In this document: piece by piece, positions 12,207 through 22,477 of the stretch
How the letters are laid out: each line of letters begins with the position of its first letter
How positions within the stretch are numbered: position 1 is the first letter of the stretch
Source of the DNA: Pezicula radicicola
Lineage: Eukaryota; Ascomycota; Leotiomycetes; Helotiales; Dermateaceae
Direction of reading: 5' to 3'
Assembly (NCBI GenBank): GCA_003008705.1
Contig: PDUO01000019.1
Span: 961,133-1,025,132, forward strand
DNA length: 64,000 bases
Translations under genes and position numbers: made by a program
Notes under the pieces: model-generated
The model's database searches: none
What the model saw: only the letters and a program-made list of their open reading frames with translations
What the model was told of the DNA's origin: nothing

Positions 12207-13657
12207 CTAAAGAAAGGTCATACCCTGAGCACTATCTGTAACGCCCTTGGGATTGAAGTTCTGGACCTGCTTCGCAGCTATATTTAAGTCAGTACAACAT
12301 GCCATTCTTCAAGTATTCAGAAAACTTACTGCCTTGTCCCCCACTAACATCAAAAACTGTGACTGCAGCAGGAACCGTAGCATTACCCGGACTCAAAGCA
12401 TAAATAAAGTTTCCCGCAGCCACCAAATCAATCATTCCGGGATTTCCATTCGTTGGCTTAATCTCCTTGATAAGTGCTCCGGTTGTCGTGTCCACCTCCA
12501 CAAGACTATTGACCCCAACATCAGTAACAAAAGCGCTATTTGTGACGTCGGAAATTGTTGCCCAACATGTGGCAGATTGGCCAGCAATTTTGGTCTGCGC
12601 TGAAACGGTTGCAGTGTTGGCGGATGAGAGAGAGAGCGTTGCACTGCCGAATGAGGCGTCTGTTACGAAGAGATTGTTGGAATTGGGAATTAGGGCTGTG
12701 CCAAAGAGGACAGCCGTTCCAGCTGGTGAGCTTTGAGTATCCTTTGTTGAAACGACACCGTTGGAGACTGGAAAGACGGAAAGGAAGCCAGTGTTGTTGA
12801 CTGTTGGGTCACCTTTGACTGTTGTCATAAGGGCTGTAGAATCAGCATTGAAGAAAGTTTGGGAGACGGTATTTGTGGGGCCTTTAGGTGGTGTTGATTG
12901 ATTGATATTGAAGGATCGGAGGCTTGTGTCGAGGGCTTTTAGTCCGGTAGTTGAATCCATAGAAAAACATGCGATGCCAGCTTTGGCTCCACTATTGGCT
13001 ACGCAGGCCATCTTCAGGGTTGAGGAGACAGCTATACTCATTGGAAATTCGCCTAGCGTATTAACTGGCGTGCCAACCATTGTGAGTTTTGTTGGATTAG
13101 TGGAGTCAATAGAGAACATTGACACTGTATTTGAACCTGGATTGACTGCAAGAATAGACTGTAAATCTGAGTAAGTCTCTACTGCCCCAAGAGCATATGG
13201 AGTTAGGACTTACATTTCCTGAGACTTTGACAGCTCCTTGACTGAAGAGAGCATCCGGTGCTGCTGGAGCTCCAGTAGTAGAATCAACTCCGTTCATGCC
13301 AGCTCCTCCTGTAGAAGTAATAGATCCATCAGATAAAGTACCATCGCTGGCAACCTTCAAAGCTACGATTGAGTTGGCTGCTGCATTCGTCATGAAGTAG
13401 ATGGCCTTCGGGTTGTTTGCTACTGCTGATGCTGTTGAATTGGCTCCTTTACCACCATGAGTTTTGGGCCCTTTGCATGTTGAGCCTGCTTGTGCTGCGT
13501 CGTTGAGGTTGATGGTTTGCCCGTTAAGAGTAATGCTTGAGCCATCTTCAGAAATTGACAGTTTTTGTCCTGTCGCTCCCACAGGGATGGTAAGAGGTAC
13601 TGCTGAGGCGAGACAAATGAGTGCCAATGGAACCAAAGTGGATGAGAAGTGAACCAT
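12207..13657 (-). CDS. Secreted beta-propeller protein (lactonase / carboxymuconate cyclase-like), three exons
   Basis: Exons run 13657-13214, 13158-12330 and 12277-12207 (1344 nt, 447 aa). Both introns are 52-55 bp with GTAAGT donors; acceptors are TTTACAG and AATATAG. The joins give SGN|SILAVNPGSNTVSMFS and GGQG|TAKQVQNFNPKGV, and the gene ends GMTFL. A signal peptide occupies about residues 1-20 (LALICLASAVPL). Repeated segments such as NSIVALKVASDGTLSDG and NTVSMFSIDSTNPTKLTMVG are typical of lactonase-type seven-bladed propellers, often labelled 3-carboxymuconate cyclase in fungi. No catalytic residues can be assigned, and secretion argues against an intracellular beta-ketoadipate role. 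It is convergent with the LPMO gene. Confidence 0.8.
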
Positions 13658-14773
13658 GGTGGATTGTTGAAGATATATTTTGAAGGCTTTTAATAGACTC
13701 TCTTTAAAAAAAAAACTTTCCCTAAAAAAAACAGATAAGAATATAGATGGCTAAATGATGGATTAGAAACAGTTGTAATTGTGCGAAAGAGTGATAATGA
13801 GCGCTGCTGAAGAAAGAAGACATCATGGCAGCAGAAATTGCCATCTTATACAGAAAGCAAGACATTCTCTTTGCCCAAAAACTAGAGCAAGATTCCTCAC
13901 AACACAAGGAGTTGTAACTTCAACTTCCTGCGAAATGAAATCTTTGGAATCAATGTAGCTTAAGCGAGGCTAAAGATTCCACAAGCACAAGGATTATATC
14001 CTCGCTTAGAGGCTGATTCCACATCATGAGCGCCAAGACTCATGCTGAAACTTTGGATTATTGTGACACTTTTCAACGTCGTCTGAGCTCAATCCTTCAT
14101 CCGATCATGATATCAGATACAAAACACCAGATGATACGAAATGAAAGTAGCTATCGCAGATTCACACCATTTCGGAGTTGTAGTCCCCATATCTACCTCC
14201 AGGCTGAGATGCAAGGGTACAACCGAGCAGAGCCTTGGAATCCCCTGAGTTTCAGGTAGTTGTTACCCGCGTCCTCCCAACTCTTTGGCACCTGCCATTC
14301 GAACCACTGTACTTTGCTTGGACTTCCTGCTGCTGCATCCATGTTATTCAACAAATCACGAACGATATTGAGCTCTACAGGGAAGAATCTCAGAGTACGA
14401 AGTAGTCAGCGCGATTTAATTGGTTAGATTGTACAGTGGTAATGTGGTACAAGATGTATAAACCTACAATTCTATATGTTTAGGGTTAGTAGATAATGTA
14501 GTATGTGACATAGGTATAGACTGCCTAGGAAACTTCTAGAAAAAGCTAATTAATATTATTGGTTATAGGAATAATATTCTAATTATATAGTAATTGCTTT
14601 TTTCAGTGGAAGGCACTCAGCTACCTAGCTATGAGTTACCAAGTTAGTTTGAGGCTAAGCCAGATTATACCACAGTCAGTCTAAATCACTAAGTTGCCTC
14701 AGCTTATTTATATGAACACAGACTGATTAGATCTCACCAGGTCAATTCAATTACCAGATATTCAAGTGTTACA
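13658..14773. other. Intergenic region without recognisable genes
   Basis: Short poly-A/poly-T runs near 13706-13735 lie in the promoter of the propeller gene. The plus frame 14026-14259 shows no family features. From about 14440 to 14700 the composition becomes AT-rich, before the caspase-like pseudogene. Confidence 0.4.
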
Positions 14774-15678
14774 ATGATTGACCCAAGGAAGATTGGCGGC
14801 GTGTTCCACAACATTAATCATGAAGGTTCTGAATATGACGACTATGTGTCAACACAGTTGCCAAACATTCCAAGTAATACTCGAATCATCATGGTGCTTG
14901 GCATCACACAACGCTTCGCAAGCCCAGCCCTTGATGGTTGGTTCTTGAGCGATTTCGCTCTCTTCTGGTAAGTTAGTCATCACCCAATGTTCATATTTAT
15001 TTACAACTTTATCTGTCTGCCGTACGAGTTGGTTCATAAGAGATCATTTTAAATTGGGCAAGTGAGTTACCCAAATCAAGTGAGTTACTTAAATCCATCT
15101 CTTATGTCTGAATAGATAACCATTCGAAATGATCTCTTGTAAACCAATTCGTACGGTAGTTGCTAACATAAATTTCTTGCAGGAACATATTCCAAGGAAT
15201 AACGAACAAACAACGGTGGAACCACTGTCTAGACTGTCCGAGTCTGCTCGAGGAGCACCACCGGTACCTCCACGGAAATTCAAATAGCGTCCGAAAGGTT
15301 GTTCTCAACTCGGAAATATACGAAAAGATGACGTCCTCAAAACACCCTTGGGAACAGGTTCTATCAATTAGCTTGAACCACCACTTGCGAACCACCTTGT
15401 AGTATGAGTGCGAAGTAGCACAAAAGAAAAACGAAAATGTGATGATCGGATTATTTGGTCATGGCAGAGTCATGTGGGAGGCAGACAAGGGAGGCAGGAG
15501 AATCTGGCTCGGGACTGGACACAGTGTTGCCTTGGGAATGAAGACCGTTTTGGAAGAAATTAAGGCCGATGTCAACATATTGCTGCTCACCATAGCTTGT
15601 TGATCGGGAGGATGAACTTTCTTTGAAAGACTTAACATCTCAAAAACTACAGCATCCGCCATGTGCGAGCGACTCGTG
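14774..15678 (+). pseudogene. Decayed caspase-like (clan CD peptidase-like) gene with a MITE in its intron
   Basis: Exon 1 (14774-14967) starts MIDPRKIGGVFHNINHEG and includes GWFLSDFALFW. The intron 14968-15182 (GTAAGT...TTGCAG) joins TG to G in frame. Exon 2 (from 15183) reads NIFQGITNKQRWNHCLD and onward. The frame is interrupted by TAG at 15400-15402, TGA at 15601-15603 and TGA at 15613-15615, yet coding similarity continues across all three. After the first stop comes VMIGLFGHG (His codon at 15460-15462) and later NILLLTIAC just before the second stop, with SGG next: the His-Gly and Cys dyad pattern of caspase/legumain-like proteins. The stops could derive from CAG and TGG by transitions, as in RIP. 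I recall similar uncharacterised fungal proteins, but the family label is inference. Another exon may follow a GTAAGT at about 15679. Confidence 0.6.
15017..15159. mobile_element. MITE-like element with about 33-bp terminal inverted repeats (copy 1)
   Basis: The left end (CTGCCGTACGAGTTGGTTCA, continuing to about 15049) is repeated inverted at the right end (CTACCGTACGAATTGGTTTA read on the minus strand, 15159 down to about 15127) with only a few differences. The interior contains two GTGAGTTAC motifs. It has no coding capacity and is 143 bp long. It sits wholly inside the intron of the caspase-like pseudogene; removing it leaves a normal 72-bp intron. No clear target-site duplication was seen. 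Confidence 0.7.
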
Positions 15679-16780
15679 GCGTAAGTCTACTCCTGTTTCT
15701 GCTCCTGCCTCTATGAGTCGTGGCTGTAGCTCGTAATATTTGCTAATTTGCTTTGTTATGATGGGTTGGGTTTGGTTTATTATATAGTACTGATTTATTT
15801 GGGTAGGTTGAGGGAATTGATCATTAGAGATTTGACTAGATAGTGCTTTTAGAATGAGTATTTGTCTTGTGTATGAAGTTATACCGATTACGATAATCAG
15901 GTTTGTCTTCTAGTTATGGCGGAAGGAGGTTGTAAAAAATTTATTTTCCAGAACACTTTGGTGAGAGTACATGGAATAATAAATCGATGTTTTCTTAAAT
16001 TACCTACTTTTAACCCATTAAGTGAGTGCATTTGGTAATGAAGTTCCACTCAGTGGCCACAGGAAAAGAAATCAGTACAATTATTTTCTATTTTGGGGGT
16101 GGCAGAGGGGTGATAATGAGTGACAGGGCGCTACAACAATAAAGGAGCGACTAGCAAGTAAAATAAGGTAGAGGAAGCTGGGGCGGGGAAGATATAATAT
16201 GGATGGGGATTTCCTATTGAATTTGCTGCTTTCACTGCTAGACAGGTAGTGAGTGTTAAACGACAGAAATAAATTAAGCGAGGGGTATTTTAGGGAAGCC
16301 TAATACAGCAGTATATTATTTCGGTCTTCGAGTACTAGTTAGGAACTACGAGGAACGACCTTGAAAAGCAAGTTCAAACAATCACTTCTAACACCGAGAC
16401 CTTGAGGATATTTAGCTCGTGTGAAAATATTTTTACACAAACGCCGAGCGCCCGCAGTTCACTGTAATATGATACAGAAATGGAGCGAAGGATGAAGCTA
16501 ATAACTCGAGCAGTTTGAGAATTGATAAGAAACGATGCTCTTCGAATATACTAGTAAAACGGACTGGCTTTCAAAGTGGACTACATAGCGAAAACCCTAC
16601 TTTAAACCCAAACTCCAACCAACTCACCCTCCTCGCATGTTCTGAAATCCTGAACAAATATTCCTCGCTGTGATCATGACTGCTGTCGCGAATAAAGGTT
16701 ACGGGCAAAAGAAAATGTCTTAAGTGCAAGCCTGATAATTAAGTATCAATACCATCTCATCCTATTCTATGTAGCCAGGA
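15679..16780. other. Intergenic region, no gene seen
   Basis: About 1.1 kb of moderately AT-rich sequence between the pseudogene and the tetraspanin 3' end. It may hold decayed 3' exons of the pseudogene immediately after 15678. No other coding or RNA feature is recognisable. Confidence 0.4.
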
Positions 16781-17784
16781 CTAAAGATGATGACCATTAT
16801 TCTCATCCCTCCATTGATTTTCAGTGTCCACCAATGCAGATGGCTGAACTCTGGGGCCTCGATTTGAAGGTTCCTCAGCAGGCTCATCACTGTATGGTGC
16901 ACTATCGCCTTGCTCAATCAGTCTTCTCATCGTTGCTCGGTTATCTTCCGTGTCCTCGTCGGTTAAACCAGTAAGTGCCTTGAAATGTCGAGTGACGCTA
17001 CCGTTCATCCAGGAAGAGCTCGTGAGGAGGTAGATCAAGGAGACGACCTGAGTAACCATATCAGCAAGTTATGATGTATATAGAGAAGGCTATAAACAGA
17101 CCTTTACCAAAAACACAGTAAGAGCAACAAATAATAACAGGCCGGCGGTAATCTGTTGTGCTTGTCTCCATTCTCCAAAGCAACTCTTATGCCTATCGGG
17201 AAATGTAGTGGAACAACTCGTTGCACTGCTAAAGGGCCATGCTCGATCCTTCACAGAGTTCAAGCCGCAGCAATTGAATTTATCCTGTATTGCCTGTATG
17301 GCGTGGCCATTCTTCGCCTGGAACAAGTGTTGCCATCTGCTCTCGAGGTCACAACGTAACGCATCTGGCGGTAGGATATTTGTGAGTGCAAGTGTGGCGA
17401 TGATTGTCTCGTAGATAAGCTGAAAGCCAAGGACAGCTATCAGAGGTAGGGTAAGTTGATATTGCTCTTGGCGCGATCGAGCAATAAGACCTCGTGCTCC
17501 CTGAGTGGAGATGCCTGTGATCAGAGGTAGTACGACAGTAAATAGGCCCAAAGCTTGCGGTATTGGAAGGCTGAGATTGAGTATCTGGGTGTAGGCATAG
17601 CTTCGCGCCGGAGATCAGTCAGTGGGTGAAGCTTCGAATAGCGATGGGAATGAACAAAAATACCCTGCGATCGCAATCAACACGACCAAAGTCTGTAAAA
17701 ATAAGCAATGATGGTGTTGTGATGCAGAGCGGTACTCACAATAGGCCCGCCGAACACAAACAGCTTGGTCAGAGCTGTCGTCAT
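16781..17784 (-). CDS. Tetraspanin, four exons (279 aa)
   Basis: Exons run 17784-17740, 17692-17664 (a 29-nt micro-exon), 17600-17102 and 17047-16781; total 840 nt. The protein starts MTTALTKLFVFGGPI and continues TLVVLIAIAGYAYTQILNL. Splicing out 17663-17601 (donor GTATTT) removes an in-frame TGA and restores the usual tetraspanin loop sequence. Four membrane segments are visible (about residues 8-28, 42-60, 73-100, 176-200). The large loop has the signature CCG at 135-137 followed by NSVKDRAWPF and further cysteines (SCSTTF, KSCFG). The cytoplasmic C-terminus is about 75 aa and polar. CCG with DRAWPF resembles the fungal Tsp3-type rather than the shorter Pls1 type; that subclass is from memory. 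Role: membrane organiser at the plasma membrane or endomembranes. Confidence 0.85.
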
Positions 17785-18744
17785 CGTAAATATCAGGGTT
17801 CAAGTAAGAAGAAAGGCGGGATGACTGAGAAGGAAATGAAAGTAAATGTTGAACAGTAGAAGCTGCGGATCAGCTGTCGAGACAATATGATATGGCACGA
17901 GAACTATCTTGACTTGGCCTTGAGTAACTAACTGACTTTGTCTTGGGTAACTGATAGAAGAAGAGGGAGAGTAGCTTTGGCACACGCCATCAGCACCAAC
18001 ACCACCACTCACCATGCCTCATGGGGATCATCGCCACATCGCCGCCAATGAAGCTTCGGGAATGCGCTGCACTGCACGGATGCAGAAACTGCTGGTGTGT
18101 GCTGGCGTTCTAGCCATGCGGGGAAGAAGAAGAATAAGGTTCATGGATGGGATATTAATTAATTGTTGTCTACAATTGCATGATGCTTGGATGCTTCTTC
18201 TGTTGGCTTCGAGATGAAAGTGCAAACCCCCCATCTTATGTGTCGTCCCGCCCTGCAGCATGGCCTAAAAGCAGCATACAGTAGGTTCGGTATGAGTACT
18301 GTACAAGTGAGTCCTACATCGGATGGCTAGCTGAGAATTGAGAAGTTGAGAGGTACGAAATTGGAAGGACCCTCACATTAGTACATCGGTCACTATCGTA
18401 CAAATTACTTTTCAAGAGGTCATTTTGATTGGGGCTGTATCAAATGAGTTACTCAAGAGTCAACTGTAGTAGAATAGTACTGTAGATGCGAAGTAGCGCT
18501 GCTTTTACTCTCGTCCTGGAATCTTCTCGCGTCACGTGGTGCGGGGGTTTCCAATTACCTCACTCACTCACCCACCACTCCCTACTCAGCCGCTCTCTGT
18601 CACGCACACGACTCTAGAAAGCTCTCCGCAAGCAATCACACGTCCAAAGCAACTACTTCTACTGCGACCGCAAGAAAACGCCAGAAATCCAAGCGTCAAC
18701 TAAGATACATCCAAACCCGAGCAATCGCAAACAAACCGCCCATC
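17785..18744. promoter_or_regulatory. Divergent intergenic region between tetraspanin and snx3
   Basis: The promoters of two divergent genes share this 960-bp region. A truncated MITE half lies at 18393-18460. A long A/C-rich leader without ATG precedes snx3 (about 18600-18744). Open frames at 18014-18261 look like chance. Confidence 0.45.
18393..18460. mobile_element. Truncated copy of the MITE (copy 3, left half)
   Basis: CTATCGTACAAATTACTTTT followed by an AAGAGGTCATTTTGATTGGG-like stretch and ATGAGTTACTCAAG aligns with the left half of the element at 15017. The right inverted repeat is missing. It lies upstream of snx3. Confidence 0.5.
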
Positions 18745-19352
18745 ATGCAGGCAATGCCAGATTCGCGACAGCAGAGCTTCGAGGAGATCTACGGCCCACC
18801 AGAGAACTTCTTGGAGATAGAGGTATGTGCGCTCTCAACTCTTCAATCACAGTTTACTTATCCATCTTCAGGTCAAGAATCCACGTACACACGGCATCGG
18901 ACGCAGCATGTACACCGATTACGAGATACTCTGCCGCACCAATATTCCCGCCTTCAAGCTCAGACACAGTAGCGTGCGTAGGCGCTACTCTGACTTTGAG
19001 TACTTCCGTGATATCTTGGAGAGAGAGCAGGCACGTGTAACGATCCCACCATTGCCTGGAAAGGTCTTCACAAATCGCTTTAGCGATGATGTGATTGAGC
19101 ATCGGAGAGAGGGATTGCAGCGGTTCTTGCAGATTGTTGTTGGACATCCACTTTTGCAAACTGGTAGCAAGGTCCTGGCTGGATTCGTACAAGGTTAGTG
19201 GGACTTTATCTATGTTATGAGGGCGGCCAAACTGGAAAGCAATCTATGGAAGCTTCTCTAGCATTTGCGTGCCAAGAACAAGCCTCAAGCTTTAGGGGAT
19301 ATAAGCTAACTAGCCTCAAATAGATCCTAACTGGGACCGTAATGCTTGGTGA
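18745..19352 (+). CDS. snx3: Sorting nexin-3 / Grd19 (PX-domain protein), three exons
   Basis: Exons 18745-18822, 18872-19193 and 19324-19352 give 429 nt and 142 aa, the usual length of filamentous-fungal Snx3. The protein begins [20 protein letters not shown] and ends DPNWDRNAW. Introns are 49 bp (GTATGT...TTCAG) and 130 bp (GTTAGT...AATAG). Nearly the whole protein is a PX domain: [14 protein letters not shown] supplies the basic and Tyr residues for phosphatidylinositol-3-phosphate binding, followed by PPLPGKVF and [12 protein letters not shown]. Snx3 works on early endosomes with retromer to return cargo to the Golgi. Upstream is the divergent tetraspanin; downstream is convergent rim2. 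Recognition is strong. Confidence 0.94.
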
Positions 19353-20334
19353 ATCTCACACGACACCGTAGTCGGTACGGATCGGCCTCGGAAACTCCAA
19401 AAGCGAAGGCCAGCAAGTATGATAATTACCCAGCACAAACTCAATCCATTACAACGTTCAGATACCCGTTAAGGTGCAGGAGAGGAAGGCTCAGGCCTAG
19501 AGCAAAGTTCTATTTGTTCATTTCTTGGGCGGGAAATATTGGGATTTTTTATCATTCAAAGGCGTAATTTCCGTCAATCCAAGCGAGCGTTTTTTGTTTT
19601 TAACCTTTTCTTTCGTATACTCTTCAAAAGTGCACTGGGTTGGCTGTGCCATTCAAAGGCCCATAAGCAGCCAGTTTTGGAAGCCTTAAGTTAGTTACAT
19701 ATTATGAATGAAGAAGTGATGACTTTACGTATTAGGACTTACTGTTAGTACCATCCCTGTAGACCCCAATGTAGGGTGAAGTGAAGAGAGCGAGAAGCAC
19801 GACTACAAGTCTTCAGGCCACTAAATTATTTTTGCTAACTTGAAGTCATCAACTACTCCAACTTCCTGATCACTACCACAAGTAACAGTATGGGAAGGAT
19901 AGATACAAAACATAGGCATTTTTTACATGCTCAAAGTTTATTAGATGCTCTTTTCAGTAGATTGTTTCTGTCCCTGCTATTGATAGAGTTCTTGTAGTGG
20001 TAGTCAACGTACACACTTTTCGGTTTCTGTTTTGCGAGACTCAATCAGTTGCTCCAAAGGCAACGGTGGTTTAGTAAAGGGCTTATTCCCGAATTTGGGA
20101 CTTTTATTACAAGAGTGACATTTACCTAGTCTATGGTAGAGATCTTTCAGTTTTCCCCACCTCCACTATAAACGCCTTGCCGCTATGCTATGCTATGCTA
20201 TCCTATCATACAACCGTATCCACAATAATTCATGAGTGAAGTTCTGGTACAGGGGGGAAGTGAGGTTATTTTGTACAAGTTGAGGCCGTGCCGGTACTCC
20301 AAAATTAATTGTACAAGCTTCGCGAGAAAGCTGG
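19353..20334. other. Convergent intergenic region between snx3 and rim2
   Basis: About 1 kb holding both 3' UTRs. A short tandem repeat of CTATG/CTATC units lies at 20183-20207. The plus frame 19346-19567 overlaps the snx3 end and has no coding character. Nothing else is recognised. Confidence 0.45.
20183..20207. repeat. 5-bp tandem repeat (CTATG/CTATC)5
   Basis: Three CTATG units followed by two CTATC units stand in the 3' region of rim2. It is a simple microsatellite. Confidence 0.8.
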
Positions 20335-21575
20335 CTATGAGGGTGTGTCGAAGTACTTCAAGATGACTTCGTAGGTTCCGAACATGATGGCTGCGCTGGG
20401 TACTGTTCGGAGTAGGTGAGGTGTTAGGCCTCCGTAGAGAGCGACCATACCCTCTTCTTTCCAGACGGTTTTGAAGCACTGGACTAGACCGGTGTATTTT
20501 GCTTTGCTGCCGTCGGTGGGTTGTTGTCGTAGTCGTGTGCGGACAACCTAGATAAAAGTTAGTTAATAGTTAAGTATACACTTGGACAACTTACTTCATG
20601 AGGATAAGTAAGAAGAGCTGCAAAGAATTTTGCACTGCCAGCACCACAGACTCTTCCCGTCCACTCGACCGTATGATCCCACATAGTCTTCGGTCTTCCA
20701 CTCGCCTCAATCAACTCCTCTCTTCTCTTCAAGTTCTTCTTGATCTGCTCATAAAGTACCCATTGCAAAGTACTCTCGGTCACTCCTAAATAGCTGGCTG
20801 TCATACCCTTATACAAGCCTCTAATTCCTTCATTCCTAACTATTTGCTTTATGCAATCCCAGGAGTTCTTGTATCTTCTCACAGTTGTGCCACTCCTCTC
20901 GGCAGAACTTTTGTCAAGCTGCAGCCTAGTCTTGACCATCCAAATCGGATTTGTAGCTGTGCTCGTCACAATTCCTGCAATAGCTGCAGCGCCGACGTGA
21001 ACCCACGCATTTTCAACTCCCGCATATTCGGAAATAATTCGCTTCCCGTTTCCATAAGCGTAGAAATTTATTGACCGCGCTGGCACCACCCCAACCAGGC
21101 TAGGACCCAGTCCTTTGAAAAGTGCTCTGTAACCTTCAACCTTATGAACCGAACTCAGCACCTGAAACGTTTCGCGGAAGTGAAGAAGTGCACTCCGGAT
21201 GGGTGAAAGGTGTGCATGTGGTGAGATACCCTTGCGGGCTCTGCTCTCGGTGATCTGGGCTTGGTAGAAGTCGGATTGGAGGCGCGTTTTTAGGACATCG
21301 AGGGGGGCAGTTAAAGCTGCGGCTGTCATACCTCCAACCCTAAATATAAAGGTCAGCACATGTAGCATTGGGTTTTGTAGAAAAGGGGCTGCTTACCCTC
21401 CAGCAACGAAATGCGCCCATGATTTCGCAACAGGTGCAGGCTTAGTTGCTATTGATGCTCCATATTTGCGATCATCTGAAGGTATTAAATCACCCGTCTC
21501 CCGCGACTGGATAAGCGGTGGTGGTGAATGAAGTCTCTGTGAATCTACAGACCTGGAAGCAGATGAGGTATTCAT
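20335..21575 (-). CDS. rim2: Mitochondrial pyrimidine nucleotide carrier (Rim2 type), three exons
   Basis: Exons 21575-21397, 21339-20595 and 20547-20335 give 1137 nt, 378 aa, the same size as yeast Rim2 (377). Introns are 57 and 47 bp with GTAAGC and GTAAGT donors. Three mitochondrial carrier signatures appear in order: APLDVLKTRLQ, NPIWMVKTRLQ and, across the last splice, YPHEVVRTRLR, each opening one of the three repeats of two membrane helices. SINFYAYGNGK and STLQWVLYEQIKK are typical of the Rim2 branch. The N-terminal 50 residues are a variable leader. The family exchanges pyrimidine nucleotides (and is linked to iron use) across the inner mitochondrial membrane. The final exon reads GGLTPHLLRTVPSAAIMFGT, the standard last helix. 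Confidence 0.92.
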
Positions 21576-22477
21576 CTAGACAAGTTGTAGGGGTGTTAAG
21601 AGAACGCCGAGCTGAATATGGGTTGTAAAATTTCTTCGAAGATTCAGCGCTTGTGCATTGATGGCATTTCATACAAGATTTACACGCGGTGCTGGTTACC
21701 CGGAGTCGTGAATAGATGCAGATAATAATCGAATTGATGGTTGACAAAGTTATTCAACTCCGTTGTCCGTGATGACGCGAATTCACTTTGTACAATGCTG
21801 GAGATAAATCTGCAAGGATGGGACGGCCGCTAGCTTCTTCAGAGAAAGGGGGCTCGAAGCTAGAAGTACGGTACCCTAACTTATTATTATTATTATGCTC
21901 TCACGACTCTATAGATAATTAGCGTGAACCTCAATATGTTCCTCTTTGCTTATAAACTTAATAACAGCCTCACACACATAAACGCCAGAACTTACCTAAC
22001 TGAGTGATCTGTTCGCTAGTTGATAAGCTGGCTTAATAGCACCAAGGCAAGAACGGCGGAGCCAAGAGTAGTAGATGGGACATCCTGTCATGCCCTGAGT
22101 CGATGTGTTTTAAAATTTTCTAATGTCACTGTGAATGTCACTTAAAGTCTCGATTGGTCTACTATGAATCTCCAACAACATAGTACGACTAGTAGCCAAA
22201 AAGTACACTAAATTTTAGTAATAAGTCAATTACTGCGTGCGTGTTTCGTACATACATCCTCGACTTGCAACCAATAGTAATAAACCAACAGTACATATCG
22301 AACCTCAAGCATAGCCCAATGCGCCGATGCTCCAGCTCCTCCAACTCCCATAGGGCATTATATAATCATACATTGGTGCTCCGGTTGAAGATTGAGTCAA
22401 ACCATAAAATGGACCTATGCCGGCTATCAAAGCAGTCGAAGAAAAACATTCGCCAAAACGCCATATCGACCAACCCT
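21576..22477. other. Intergenic region between rim2 and ash1
   Basis: It holds the rim2 promoter and the ash1 3' UTR. A short (TTA)n run is near 21880-21896. The frames 21490-21747 minus and 22241-22510 plus are not supported by motifs. No gene is called. Confidence 0.45.
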
